14,511 nt of DNA, taken from Gemmatimonadota bacterium. GTDB lineage: Bacteria > Gemmatimonadota > Gemmatimonadetes > Gemmatimonadales > GWC2-71-9. Numbering within the stretch: position 1 is the first letter of the stretch; the number at the start of each line of letters is the position of its first letter. The position numbers were made by a program, and so were the translations under genes. The notes under the pieces are model-generated. The model saw only the letters and a program-made list of their open reading frames with translations, had not been told where the DNA came from and searched no databases. Location of the stretch: the NCBI GenBank assembly GCA_003220975.1, contig QHTX01000131.1, positions 16,981 through 31,491 of the forward strand. The letters are read 5' to 3'. Of this stretch, positions 1 through 8,135 are shown one piece after another.

Positions 1-1295
1 TCGTGGTCGCTCGCGATCACGGCGTCGGGCGGCAAGGAATCCAGGGTCGGCAGCACTTCGGCGAAGGTGTGGGAAATCCGTTGGGCGGAGAGCTCCCACC
101 AGCGGCCGGCGAATCCGCGCGTCTCGTAGCGCACGTAGCCCGCGACCAAGGCGGCAGCGAGGAGCGCCACGGGGACGCGCAGGCGCGGGCGAGGCCACAG
201 TGCGACGGCCCCGGCCGCCCACGCGAGCGCCAGCCAGGGGAGCACGGCCCAGAGGAACCGGTCAGGCGGGACTGGCCAGCAGGCGAGAATCGCGAGGTAC
301 ACCACGAGCGTCACGCCGATCGCCGAGCGTCGGGCGACACAGGCCAGCCCATACACTCCGACCACGAGCGCCGGGACGCCGACGAGGTAATAGACCAAGC
401 GGCTCGGCACCCAGTTGAGCGTCAGCACGCCGAGGGGCCGCGCCAGGTCTGCCGTTCGGGAACCCAGCGCACCGGCTCCGGCCGCCCGGAGGAGCTCGAA
501 GTACGACCCGTAATCCGTGGCGAGCAGCGGGTCGAGGGCGTGCCCCTGGGTGAGCAGCCAAGCTCCCCAGCCTGCGCCCGCCGCCACGAGCGGGAGAGAC
601 GCGAGCGCCGCCTGCCGCCACGGGTCCGGGCGGGCCTGTGCGACGTTCCCGCGGCGCGCGGCGTACAGCCACGCGACGACGCCGGCGCCCGCCGCCACAC
701 CGAGCGCGCGCGTGAGCAGGGCAAGCGCCGCGACACCGCCGGCCAGCAGCGCGGCGCTTCCGGACGCCAGGCGGGGGGGCGGACGGTCGGCGAGGATTAC
801 GGCAGCCACGAGCAGCAGGCCGAACAGCGGCTCCGAGAGCAGAGCGACGAGCATGGTGAGAAACGGGATCGCGAGCGCCGCCGCCGCAACCACGGCGCCG
901 GCCAGCCAGCGCGGCGCCCCTTCCCCGACGAGCTCGGTGCGCGTCGCGTGCCACGCGATCAGGCCGCACGCCGCGGCAGCGCACACGACGTTCAGGAGCT
1001 TGCCGGCCAGGGCAGCCCCCGCCAGCGACAAGAATCCGAACAACGGCGCGAGGACGGCGGAGTAGAGCGGCGGGTAGTGGATCGCGGCCGGCGCGCCGGG
1101 GAGGTTCGCATATACGTATCCGTGCCCGTGGGCGAGGGCCCAGGCGATCGCGGCGTAGACCCCGTCGTCGTAAAACACCCCGACGAGGTCGCGGTTGAGT
1201 GTGAGCGCCCCCGCGACGAGGGCCACGCCCCCGGCCGCGATCCCCGCCCGTCGGGCGGCCGCACCCAGCGGAAGGTCCGCAGCGTCCGCGCTCAC
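1..1295 (-). CDS. GT39/PMT-like GT-C membrane glycosyltransferase, partial (GT-C copy 1)
   Basis: Partial gene: the start is present and the 3' end lies beyond the left edge; the frame is open for at least 431 codons. Start GTG at 1295 shares GTGA with the stop of the upstream TMTC-C gene, so translational coupling is likely. A first hydrophobic helix at about residues 17-33 is followed by the loop motif VFYDDG, with the acidic pair at 43-44, as in GT-C enzymes where this loop carries the catalytic acid. Next come HYPPLY (73-78), a further run of hydrophobic segments, LLSEPLF (152-158) and a PPDRFLW motif late in the protein. Known for the family: polyprenyl-phosphate-sugar-dependent transfer on the outer face of the membrane. 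The sugar and acceptor cannot be read from sequence. It is a full-length-type paralogue of the gene at 2775-4478 and aligns with it without gaps for the first ~139 residues. It therefore serves as the intact reference for that rearranged copy. Confidence 0.85.
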   Translation of the reverse strand, partial: MSADAADLPLGAAARRAGIAAGGVALVAGALTLNRDLVGVFYDDGVYAAIAWALAHGHGYVYANLPGAPAAIHYPPLYSAVLAPLFGFLSLAGAALAGKLLNVVCAAAACGLIAWHATRTELVGEGAPRWLAGAVVAAAALAIPFLTMLVALLSEPLFGLLLVAAVILADRPPPRLASGSAALLAGGVAALALLTRALGVAAGAGVVAWLYAARRGNVAQARPDPWRQAALASLPLVAAGAGWGAWLLTQGHALDPLLATDYGSYFELLRAAGAGALGSRTADLARPLGVLTLNWVPSRLVYYLVGVPALVVGVYGLACVARRSAIGVTLVVYLAILACWPVPPDRFLWAVLPWLALAWAAGAVALWPRPRLRVPVALLAAALVAGYVRYETRGFAGRWWELSAQRISHTFAEVLPTLDSLPPDAVIASDH

Positions 1296-2785
1296 GGACC
1301 GACCGGCCTGCGGGCGAGAAGCGAATCCGCCGCCGCGGCGTACCCGTGCGCACGCGCCAGGGCCGCTTCCCGGCGGTAATACCCGCCGCAGCGGTGACAC
1401 AGCCCTTCCAGCATCGCGAGCAACGAATCGGCGGCCCGCGAGTCGCCCACGGCGAAGGCGGCTACCGAGCCGGTCACGTAGATCGTCGGGTCACGGCCAT
1501 ACGTCGCCGCCGCGATGCGCGCCGCCGCGAGGGCCCGTGCCGGCGCATGCTGGTCCAGGTAATACCCGATCATCCGCTTCGGCCCGACGTAGGAACGCGG
1601 CGAATCCGTGATGATGCTCAGGGTGACCGACGCGTCGTCACGCCACACGGGGACCCGCAGGGCGGTGCGGATGCCGGCCAGCACGGCGAGCGCGGCGACG
1701 ACCGGCCAAAGCCGTTCCCGCGGCGGCCGCGCGACCCAACCTGCGGCGGCGAGGACCAGCCCAGCCGAGGGGAGATACAACGTTCGCTCGGCGACGTAGA
1801 AGCCCGCGGGATAGAGGACGTTCGCCACGGGCAGGAGCGCCACGCCGATCCAGCCGAGCCCGAACGCCTCGAGCTTCCGATCGCGCTTCCACGCGAGCGC
1901 GAGCAGCGCGCTCCACAGCAGCGCGCACAACGCGCCCACCACGAAGCCGGGATCGAGCGGCGACGTGACCAGGGAGCGCTCGTTGGGGGAGTAGTCCACC
2001 CGCAGCGTCAGCGGGAACACGAGGAGGCGCGCGACATCGGCCAGCGCCGACACAGCCGTGAGCCGGACGGCCCAGGGAGAGGCGCCCAGGAACATCGCCC
2101 CGATGCTCTGAAATCCGGCGAACGGGTGCAGCACGATGGCGCGGGCGACCGCGTAGACGCCCCCGACGAGCACCCAGCTCGCGACGAAGAGCCCCATACG
2201 ACGGCGGCTCGGCCGCGCGAGCCCGAGCACCCACGCCCAAGCGATGAGCGCCGGCGCGACCGCCGCGTTCTCCTTGCACAGAAGTCCGAGCGCCCAGGCC
2301 GCGGCGCTCCAGCCGATGGCCTCACGGGCGAGCGCGGCATACACGGAGAGCACGACGAAGACCCCCGCTAAGAGCTCGGCACGCCCGACCACGTTCGCGA
2401 CCGCCTCGACGTGCACCGGGTGCACCGCGAACAGCACTCCCGCGACGAGCCCGCCCGTGGTGTCCGCCCACCGCCGCGCGAGGACCGCGACCGCGACCGC
2501 GGCCGCCCCGTGCCACAGCAGGTTCGCGGCGTGGAACCAGACCGCTCCGTCCAGCATGCGGTCCAGGGCGAAGGCCGCGATGATGAGCGGCCGGTACAGG
2601 TGGCCCCCCAGGTCGGGCGGCCAATACGGGGCCCCGAAGGCGCGCCAGACTCCCGCGGGTTCCGCCACGAGCGGATTCGTGACGATGATCGCGACATCGT
2701 CCATCGCGAACTGGTTCCAGAGCGCGCCGAGATACACCACGATGGCGCACCCGGCGACGACGGCGTACAGCTGCTTAGTGCCCAC
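1292..2785 (-). CDS. TMTC-like polytopic membrane protein with TPR-like tail (TMTC-C)
   Basis: A 497-residue protein resembling bacterial homologues of eukaryotic TMTC proteins (O-mannosyltransferases with C-terminal TPRs); function in bacteria is not established. Visible blocks: first helix at about 7-22, then MDDVAI with the acidic pair 29-30, YRPL (64-67), HPVHVEAVANVVGRAE (122-137), KENAAV (171-176), VFPLTL then DYSPNER (264-270), and AERTLYLPS (332-340). After the last helix comes a soluble tail of about 115 residues with helical, TPR-like repeats and a CHRC pair at 463-466. Start GTG at 2785 has AGGTGA a few bases upstream and overlaps the preceding GT-C gene by 11 bases; its stop shares GTGA with the next GT-C start. 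It is closer to TMTC-A (8136-9695) than to TMTC-B: both carry GPKRM and YLDQH in the tail, which B lacks. It could be a lipid-linked-sugar transferase or simply an unassigned membrane protein. Confidence 0.85.
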   Translation of the reverse strand: MGTKQLYAVVAGCAIVVYLGALWNQFAMDDVAIIVTNPLVAEPAGVWRAFGAPYWPPDLGGHLYRPLIIAAFALDRMLDGAVWFHAANLLWHGAAAVAVAVLARRWADTTGGLVAGVLFAVHPVHVEAVANVVGRAELLAGVFVVLSVYAALAREAIGWSAAAWALGLLCKENAAVAPALIAWAWVLGLARPSRRRMGLFVASWVLVGGVYAVARAIVLHPFAGFQSIGAMFLGASPWAVRLTAVSALADVARLLVFPLTLRVDYSPNERSLVTSPLDPGFVVGALCALLWSALLALAWKRDRKLEAFGLGWIGVALLPVANVLYPAGFYVAERTLYLPSAGLVLAAAGWVARPPRERLWPVVAALAVLAGIRTALRVPVWRDDASVTLSIITDSPRSYVGPKRMIGYYLDQHAPARALAAARIAAATYGRDPTIYVTGSVAAFAVGDSRAADSLLAMLEGLCHRCGGYYRREAALARAHGYAAAADSLLARRPVGP

Positions 2786-4478
2786 GATTCACCTGGAACA
2801 CCGCGCGACCGCCGCCCCAAGCGTGGACGACCGAGAGCCAGCCCGGATATGCGCCGAGCAACGCGTCCAGCTCGGGGGCGGATTCGGACACGTAGCCGGC
2901 GATCACGATGTGGGTTACGCCTTGCCGCTCCAGGTACGCCCGCTGCTCGGCCGCGGTGGGCAGGGTCACTTCGCGGCCGTGGTAGCCGTGAACGTACAGG
3001 GGCACACACGTGCGGCCCGTATGAAGCCAGAACAGAGGCTCGAAGTCCGCGGCCACCACGGCGTCGGACGGGAGAGTCCTGAGCCACGGCAACATCTCGC
3101 CGGCGCTGGTCGAAACCAAGGCAGGCGCGGCGCGCCAAGCCTTCGAGACCAGCCCCTCGACTTCGAGTCGGCCGTAGCCGGCGACGACCGCGCCGGCCAC
3201 GATTGCCAGCGGGACGCGCAGGGGCCTAAGCGTGGGCCGCTGCCAGAGACGAACCGCGGCCGCGACCCAGGCGAGGCCCAGCCAGGGAAGCACGACCCAA
3301 AGGAACCGATCGACGGGGAAGGGCCAGACGGACAGGATGGCGAAGTAACAGAGCAGCGTGAGCCCGATGCTCGACCGGCGGGACAGGAGCACCAGCCCGT
3401 ACAGCAGCACCGCCAGCGCGGCTCCGCCGAGGAGGTAATGGAGCCCCGGCGGTCCCGGCAGCCACGAGAGCGTCAGGTCGCCCAGCGGGCGCGGCAGGTC
3501 GCGCAGGCTGGGCCAGAAGGCCCGGAGGCCAGCCTGTTTCAGCGGCTCGAAATAGCTGCCATAGCTCGCGGCCATGTCGGGATCGATCCCGCCGCGGTGA
3601 CGGACGAGCCACAGTCCCCACGCGAGGGCGGCGGCGAAGACGGGGCCACCCGCCAGCGCCGTTCGCCGCCACGGCGCGCCGCGGACGAGCACCAGATAGA
3701 GGACGCTCCCCGCTCCCACGGCGACGCCGACGGACCGAGTGAGCAGCGCGAGCGCCGCGGCGACGCCGGCGAGCAGCGCTCCACGATCGGCCGACCAGCG
3801 CACGGGCGGGCGATCCGCGAGGATCACCGCGACGACCACGAGGACGCTGAACAGCGGGGGGAGCGCGCCGACGAACGGGGTGAGGAGCAAGGGATACAGC
3901 GGGGGAAAATGAACGACCGCAGGGTGGCCCGGGAGGTTTGGGTGCACGTACCCCAGACCGTGGCCCAGTGCGTACGCGGCGCCGACGTACAGGCCGTCGT
4001 CGTAGAAGACGCCCGCCAGCATTTGGTTCAGCGTCAGCCCGCCGCCTGCGAGCACCAGCAGCGCCGCAACGACGACTGCGGCGGCCAGCCACGCGGGGAC
4101 GCCGGGCCCGAGGAGCTCCGCGCGGCTCGCGTGCCACGTAATGAGTCCCGCGGCGAGGGCGGCGAGCAGGATGTTGAGCACCTTGGCTGCAAGCGCCGCG
4201 GCCGGCAGGGGGAGCGCGCCGACGAACGGGGTGAGGAGCAAGGGATACAGCGGGGGAAAATGAACGACCGCAGGGTGGCCCGGGAGGTTTGGGTGCACGT
4301 ACCCCAGACCGTGGCCCAGTGCGTACGCGGCGCCGACGTACAGGCCGTCGTCGTAGAAGACGCCCGCCAGCATTTGGTTCAGCGTCAGCCCGCCGCCTGC
4401 GAGCACCAGCAGCGCCGCAACGATGCCGGCGCGGCGCGCCATACGGTCGGGCGCCAGCGGCTCCGCCTGGGCGCTCAC
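2775..4478 (-). CDS. GT39/PMT-like GT-C glycosyltransferase with internal exact duplication (GT-C copy 2)
   Basis: A 567-residue predicted polytopic glycosyltransferase, paralogous to the gene at the left edge. Start GTG at 4478 overlaps the stop of TMTC-B as GTGA; the open frame upstream of 4478 is only a shadow over TMTC-B. The N-terminal helix (about 17-34), the VFYDDG loop (acidic pair 43-44) and HFPPLY (73-78) are normal. Residues 20-90 then recur exactly as 137-207, so the helix, the catalytic-type loop (second acidic pair 160-161) and the PPLY segment are present twice. The paralogue is collinear to about residue 139, then has 16 residues (ALAIPFLT through LLSE) that are missing here, and matches again from PLF at 208. 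The frame stays open throughout. The remainder has several more helices, PVDRFLW, and a soluble C-terminal part with THIVIAGY. Whether the enzyme works, or the duplication is an assembly fault, cannot be told from sequence. Confidence 0.85.
   Translation of the reverse strand: MSAQAEPLAPDRMARRAGIVAALLVLAGGGLTLNQMLAGVFYDDGLYVGAAYALGHGLGYVHPNLPGHPAVVHFPPLYPLLLTPFVGALPLPAAALAAKVLNILLAALAAGLITWHASRAELLGPGVPAWLAAAVVVAALLVLAGGGLTLNQMLAGVFYDDGLYVGAAYALGHGLGYVHPNLPGHPAVVHFPPLYPLLLTPFVGALPPLFSVLVVVAVILADRPPVRWSADRGALLAGVAAALALLTRSVGVAVGAGSVLYLVLVRGAPWRRTALAGGPVFAAALAWGLWLVRHRGGIDPDMAASYGSYFEPLKQAGLRAFWPSLRDLPRPLGDLTLSWLPGPPGLHYLLGGAALAVLLYGLVLLSRRSSIGLTLLCYFAILSVWPFPVDRFLWVVLPWLGLAWVAAAVRLWQRPTLRPLRVPLAIVAGAVVAGYGRLEVEGLVSKAWRAAPALVSTSAGEMLPWLRTLPSDAVVAADFEPLFWLHTGRTCVPLYVHGYHGREVTLPTAAEQRAYLERQGVTHIVIAGYVSESAPELDALLGAYPGWLSVVHAWGGGRAVFQVNRGH
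3857..4072 (-). repeat. 216-bp exact direct repeat, left copy
   Basis: This stretch is identical base for base to 4208-4423. The offset is 351 bp (117 codons), so the gene frame is kept. It encodes residues 137-207 of the GT-C protein. The flanking bases differ at once: 3856 is g against a at 4207, and 4073 is c against t at 4424. Judged against the paralogue at 1-1295, this left copy is the inserted one: it stands where about 16 other codons would be expected. Confidence 0.95.
4208..4423 (-). repeat. 216-bp exact direct repeat, right (ancestral-position) copy
   Basis: Identical to 3857-4072, with 135 bp of unique sequence between them (4073-4207). It encodes residues 20-90 of the GT-C protein, and this position is collinear with the paralogue's own N-terminus, so it is the native copy. 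No inverted termini or transposase is seen near either copy. Confidence 0.95.
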
Positions 4479-6034
4479 GGACGGCGCGCGGCCTTGAGCG
4501 CCTCGAGGTGCCGGAGCAACGAATCCGCCACGACCGTTTGACCGCGGGTGCGTGCCTCGATGGCGGCCGCCTCGAAGAACGTCTCGCAGTGAATACACGT
4601 CGAGTCGATGTGCGCCAGCAACGTGTCGGCGACCGCCGGCCGATTGAGGCGGTAGGCCAATTCGGCGGCGCGCAGGCTCATCCGGTTGTCGGCGGGCATG
4701 ATCCGCGCTGCACGACGGAAGCCGTCGAGCGCGTCGGCATACCGACCGTCGCGCTCGGCGTAGCGGGCGCCGACCATCGGCCCGAAGTATGACCGCGGCG
4801 AGTCTCGCAAGACGCTCTGGTAGACGGTTTCGGTGCTCTTCCAGACCGGCACGCGGAGCGCGGTACGAAGACCGCCAGCGGCGATCAGTGTGACGGTGGC
4901 GACGCCCGCGATCCGCCGAACACGGGTCGCCGCTCCAGCCCACCAGGCCGCAAACCCGGCGCCGGCAGCGAGCGCGAGGCCGACCGACGGAAAATAGAGC
5001 GTCCGCTCGGCGACGAGCACACCCACCGTGAAGAGAAGGTTGGCCACGGGCGCGAGCGCGATCCCGATCCAGGCGACACCCAGCGCCTCGACGCGCCGCT
5101 GACGCCGCGCCAACAACCACAGGAGCGCTGCCCAGAGCGCGAGGCACGCGAGGCCTGCGAGGAAGCGTGGGTCGCCGAACCCCGTCACTGCCGTGCGCTC
5201 CTTCGGGGAGTAATCCGCGCGGAGCGTCAACGGGAACACGAGGAGGCGCGCGATGTCGGCGAGGGCTGCGACGGCGGTGAGCCGCACCATGAGGGGCGAC
5301 TGGTCGAGAAAGACGACCGCCACCCCCGAGCTCACCGGATAGGGCCCGAACACCGCCTGCCGCACGAGGGCGTAGTCGATGCCGATCAAGCACCAGACGA
5401 TCGCATACGCCACGATGCGCCGTGCCGGCGGGCGCGGGAAGCCGAGCAGCCATGCCGCCCCGACCAGCGCCGGGACCACTGCGGCATTCTCCTTGGCGAG
5501 GAGGGCGAGCGTCCAGGCGGCCGCGCTTCCGGCGAGGCTGTCGCGCGCGACTGCGAGCCAGACGGCGAGCACCGAGAAGACCGCCGCCATGAGCTCCGCC
5601 CGGCCGACCACGTTCGCCACGGCTTCGACGTGGACGGGATGGACCGCGAACAGGGCCCCGGCGAGCCAACCTGCGGCATCCCCAGCCCAGCGTCGGGCGA
5701 GGAGGGCCACCGCGGTGCTGGCGCCGGCGTGCCAGAGGACGTTGACGCCGTGGAACCACCATGCGCCCGCGGGCGCCACGAGCCAGTCGAGGGCGTACGT
5801 CGCGACGACGAGGGGCCGGTACAGATACCCGCCCGCGGCGGGGGGCCAATAGGGCATGGCGAACGCGCGCCACAACCCGCTCACCCCATGGACGAGCGTG
5901 TTGTCCGCTACGATGGGCATGTCATCCCAGGCGAAGCCGTTCGCGAGGGCGCCGAGGTAGCAGGCGACGGCGAGCGTCGCGACGCCGACCACGAGCGCGC
6001 GGGCGCCCGAGGGCAGGCTCAGCGGGCGCGCCAC
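4475..6034 (-). CDS. TMTC-like polytopic membrane protein with TPR-like tail (TMTC-B)
   Basis: A 519-residue member of the same TMTC-like family as the proteins at 1292-2785 and 8136-9695. It has a first helix at about 12-29, WDDMPI with acidic pair 37-38, YRPL (72-75), HPVHVEAVANVVGRAE (132-147), KENAAV (181-186), DYSPKER (274-280) and AERTLYFPS (342-350). The C-terminal tail (about 400-519) is predicted soluble and TPR-like (for example the RYADALDGFRRAARI repeat) and has a CIHC pair at 480-483. It is the most divergent of the three: the GPKRM and YLDQH motifs of the others are changed. Start GTG at 6034 overlaps the preceding glycosyltransferase gene by 16 bases with no clear ribosome site, so coupled translation is likely; its own stop shares GTGA with the next gene. 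Known in eukaryotes: TMTC proteins O-mannosylate cadherins. The bacterial role here is inferred only. Confidence 0.85.
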   Translation of the reverse strand: MARPLSLPSGARALVVGVATLAVACYLGALANGFAWDDMPIVADNTLVHGVSGLWRAFAMPYWPPAAGGYLYRPLVVATYALDWLVAPAGAWWFHGVNVLWHAGASTAVALLARRWAGDAAGWLAGALFAVHPVHVEAVANVVGRAELMAAVFSVLAVWLAVARDSLAGSAAAWTLALLAKENAAVVPALVGAAWLLGFPRPPARRIVAYAIVWCLIGIDYALVRQAVFGPYPVSSGVAVVFLDQSPLMVRLTAVAALADIARLLVFPLTLRADYSPKERTAVTGFGDPRFLAGLACLALWAALLWLLARRQRRVEALGVAWIGIALAPVANLLFTVGVLVAERTLYFPSVGLALAAGAGFAAWWAGAATRVRRIAGVATVTLIAAGGLRTALRVPVWKSTETVYQSVLRDSPRSYFGPMVGARYAERDGRYADALDGFRRAARIMPADNRMSLRAAELAYRLNRPAVADTLLAHIDSTCIHCETFFEAAAIEARTRGQTVVADSLLRHLEALKAARRP

Positions 6035-6729
6035 TGACCCGGCGGCGGCAACAGGTTGTAGCGCAGGATGTGGAACAGCGCGGCGAGGCCGTCACGCCAC
6101 GTGATCTTTTTCCCTTCCGCGTAGGTTCGCCCGCTGTAGGAGATCGGCATCTCCCAGACGCGCGCCCCCGCCTGCGCCAGGCGCGCGGTGATCTCCACCT
6201 CGAAGCCGAACCGGTTGGACGTGAGGGGCAGGCGCCTCAGCAGGTCGGCGCGCACCAGCTTGTAGCACGTCTCCACGTCGGTGAGGTTGAGATCGGTGAA
6301 CATGTTGGAGAGGAGGGTGAGGAGCCGGTTGCCGACGGAGTGCCAGAAGTAGAGGACGCGATGCGGGCCGCCCTGGAACCGCGAGCCGAACACGGCGTCG
6401 GCGCGTCCGTCGGCGATGGGGGCGAGCAGGGCCGGGAGCTCGGCGGGATCGTACTCGAGGTCGGCGTCCTGGATCACGATCACGTCGCCCGTGGCCTCCC
6501 GGATCCCCGAGCGGATGGCCGCCCCCTTTCCACGGTTCCGCTCGTGGCGCACCACCCGGTCGAGCCGCCCCTCCCGGCACAGGCCGTCGAGGATGTCGCC
6601 CGAGCCGTCGGTGGAGGCATCGTCGATGGCGACGAGCTCGACTCCCAGCGGGACGCTGCGCAGGCGCGCGACGACGCGCGCCACGGTGTCCGCCTCGTTA
6701 TAGACAGGGATGAGGACGCTGAGTCTCAC
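6019..6729 (-). CDS. DPM1-like family 2 glycosyltransferase (polyprenyl-phosphate sugar synthase type)
   Basis: A 236-residue GT-A fold enzyme with no membrane anchor. It opens with LSVLIPVYNEADT (3-15), then the IDDASTDGS nucleotide-sugar loop (35-43), NRGKGAAIRSG (65-75) and the metal-binding QDADLEYDP (DXD type, DAD at 88-90). Later come GSRF, a conserved NMFTDLNLTDVETCYK stretch, GFEVEI and YAEGKKITWRDG. This pattern matches the dolichol/undecaprenyl-phosphate mannose or glucose synthase branch; which sugar it uses cannot be told. Such enzymes make the lipid-linked donor used by GT-C transferases, which fits the GT-C and TMTC-like genes immediately downstream. Start GTG at 6729 shares GTGA with the stop of the sigma54 activator gene, and the frame starts at once with the family's usual N-terminus; the longer open frame upstream is a shadow over the regulator. 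Confidence 0.92.
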   Translation of the reverse strand: MRLSVLIPVYNEADTVARVVARLRSVPLGVELVAIDDASTDGSGDILDGLCREGRLDRVVRHERNRGKGAAIRSGIREATGDVIVIQDADLEYDPAELPALLAPIADGRADAVFGSRFQGGPHRVLYFWHSVGNRLLTLLSNMFTDLNLTDVETCYKLVRADLLRRLPLTSNRFGFEVEITARLAQAGARVWEMPISYSGRTYAEGKKITWRDGLAALFHILRYNLLPPPGQWRAR

Positions 6730-8102
6730 GCCTCGTTCGACTCCCCGTCGTACCGGCTGAGCTTGCGGTACAGGGTCGAGGGGTCGATGCCCAGGACTTC
6801 GGCCGCGCGGGTCTTGTTGCCGCCCTCGCTCTGGAGCACCCACGTGATGTAGGCGCGCTCGATGACGTCGAGGGTGGGGTTGGCGTGGGGCCGCTCCGCG
6901 ACGAGGGGCTCGGCCCGGTGCTCGCTGAGCTTGTCGGGCAGCGCCGCGAGATCGATCGTGTCGCCCTTGCTGAGCACGACCGCCCGCTCGAGGGCGTTTT
7001 CGAGCTCGCGCACGTTGCCGGGCCAGTCGTAGACGAGCAGCGCCTGCTGCGCCACCTCGGCGAGGCCCTTCGGGTTCTCGCCCCGCTCCTTCGCGATGCG
7101 GCTGAGGAACTCCTCCCACAGGATCTGAATGTCGTCCCGGCGCTCCCGCAGCGGCGGCAAGTGGATGGCGATCACGTTGAGCCGGTAATAGAGATCGGTG
7201 CGGAAGCGGCCGCGCTTGATGTCGTCCTCCAGATCCCGATTGGTCGCCGCCACCACGCGCACGTCGACCGGGATGGCCTCCGTGCCGCCGACGGGGATCG
7301 CTTCGCGCTCCTGGAGCACGCGGAGCAGCTTCACCTGCGTGGCGGGGGACATCTCGCCGATCTCGTCGAGGAAGAACGTGCCGCCCCGCGCCGCGGCGAA
7401 CAGGCCCTGCTTGTCCCGCACCGCTCCCGTGAAGGAGCCCTTCACATGGCCGAACAGCTCCGATTCGAGCAGGCTCTCGGGCAGCGCGCCGCAGTTCAGC
7501 GAAAAGAATCCGCCGTCCGAGCGTGCCGACAGCTCGTGGATATAGCGCGCGATGACTTCCTTCCCCGTGCCCGACTCTCCCTGGATGAGCACGGTACTCT
7601 CGGTCGGGGCCACCTGCTCGGCAAGTTTGAGGACGTCGACGAAGGCGCGCGACTTACCGAGCGGCTTGACCAGCCCGGACCGCTCGCGGCGCCGGATCTC
7701 CTGCTTGAGCTGCTTGTTCTCCGCCTTGAGCTGCCGCTGCTCGACGGCGCGACGGCAGATCGCCACGAGGTCGTCGTTCGAGAACGGCTTCTGGATGTAG
7801 TAGAAGGCGCCCTGGTTCACCGCCTGAATCGCGCTCTGCAGCGATGCCTGCGCGGTCATGAGGATCACCGGCGTCTCGGGATCCTGCTCGCGCACGGCCG
7901 CAAGGATGTCGGTGCCCGTGACGCCCGGCATCTTGATGTCGGTGAGGACGATGTCGGGTGGGCTGCCCTTCAACGCCTCGAGCCCGGCCTTTCCGCCCTG
8001 GGCCGTGGTGACGTCGAACCCTTCGCCCTTGAGGAGGATCCGCAGCACGTCGAGGATCCCCATCTCGTCGTCGACGACGAGGATGGAGGGCTGGTTGGTC
8101 AT
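6726..8102 (-). CDS. NtrC/PilR-type sigma54-dependent response regulator
   Basis: A 458-residue three-domain activator. The receiver domain (1-~120) has the acidic pocket D11/D12, phospho-acceptor D55 in LTDIKMPG, T83 and K105 in QKPF. A charged helical linker (about 117-140) follows. The AAA+ domain (about 147-375) has Walker A GESGTGKE (175-182), the sigma54-contact loop as GSFTGA (222-227; consensus GAFTGA), Walker B FFLDEIGE (243-250) and ENALERAV near its end. The C-terminus is a Fis-type helix-turn-helix (NKTRAAEVLGI and STLYRKLSRY). Known role: phosphorylation drives ATP-dependent opening of sigma54 promoters. Start ATG at 8102 has GGAGGT just upstream. The likely partner kinase is at 9692-11353, with one TMTC-like gene between them; the TMTC-A stop is 33 bases upstream. 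Target genes are unknown; I found no clear sigma54 promoter inside the window. Confidence 0.96.
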   Translation of the reverse strand: MTNQPSILVVDDEMGILDVLRILLKGEGFDVTTAQGGKAGLEALKGSPPDIVLTDIKMPGVTGTDILAAVREQDPETPVILMTAQASLQSAIQAVNQGAFYYIQKPFSNDDLVAICRRAVEQRQLKAENKQLKQEIRRRERSGLVKPLGKSRAFVDVLKLAEQVAPTESTVLIQGESGTGKEVIARYIHELSARSDGGFFSLNCGALPESLLESELFGHVKGSFTGAVRDKQGLFAAARGGTFFLDEIGEMSPATQVKLLRVLQEREAIPVGGTEAIPVDVRVVAATNRDLEDDIKRGRFRTDLYYRLNVIAIHLPPLRERRDDIQILWEEFLSRIAKERGENPKGLAEVAQQALLVYDWPGNVRELENALERAVVLSKGDTIDLAALPDKLSEHRAEPLVAERPHANPTLDVIERAYITWVLQSEGGNKTRAAEVLGIDPSTLYRKLSRYDGESNEA

Positions 8103-8105
8103 ACG

Positions 8106-8111
8106 ACCTCC
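8106..8111 (-). promoter_or_regulatory. Ribosome binding site of the sigma54 activator gene
   Basis: Read on the minus strand this is GGAGGT, three bases before the ATG at 8102. It lies in the only non-coding gap inside the eight-gene operon (8103-8135, 33 bp) and supports independent translation of the regulator. Confidence 0.7.
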
Positions 8112-8135
8112 GCATCCCTGGCTTGAGTTGTCACG

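Noticed and set aside
2244..4541. A 765-codon open frame on the plus strand over the GT-C and TMTC-C genes
   Set aside because: Product is Arg/Pro/Ala-rich with no recognisable domain; it mirrors the antisense strand of well-supported membrane proteins, and long antisense frames are expected at this GC content. Its internal repeat is just the 216-bp DNA duplication.
4479..5873. N-terminal extension of the GT-C frame upstream of 4478
   Set aside because: It overlaps TMTC-B in another frame and gives Arg-rich low-complexity sequence; the family N-terminus begins right after GTG 4478.
6730..7119. N-terminal extension of the family 2 glycosyltransferase
   Set aside because: It overlaps the sigma54 activator in another frame; GTG 6729 begins directly with the family's LSVLIPVYNE start.
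6885..8126. A 413-codon open frame on the plus strand opposite the sigma54 activator
   Set aside because: Antisense shadow; every NtrC-family motif is on the minus strand.
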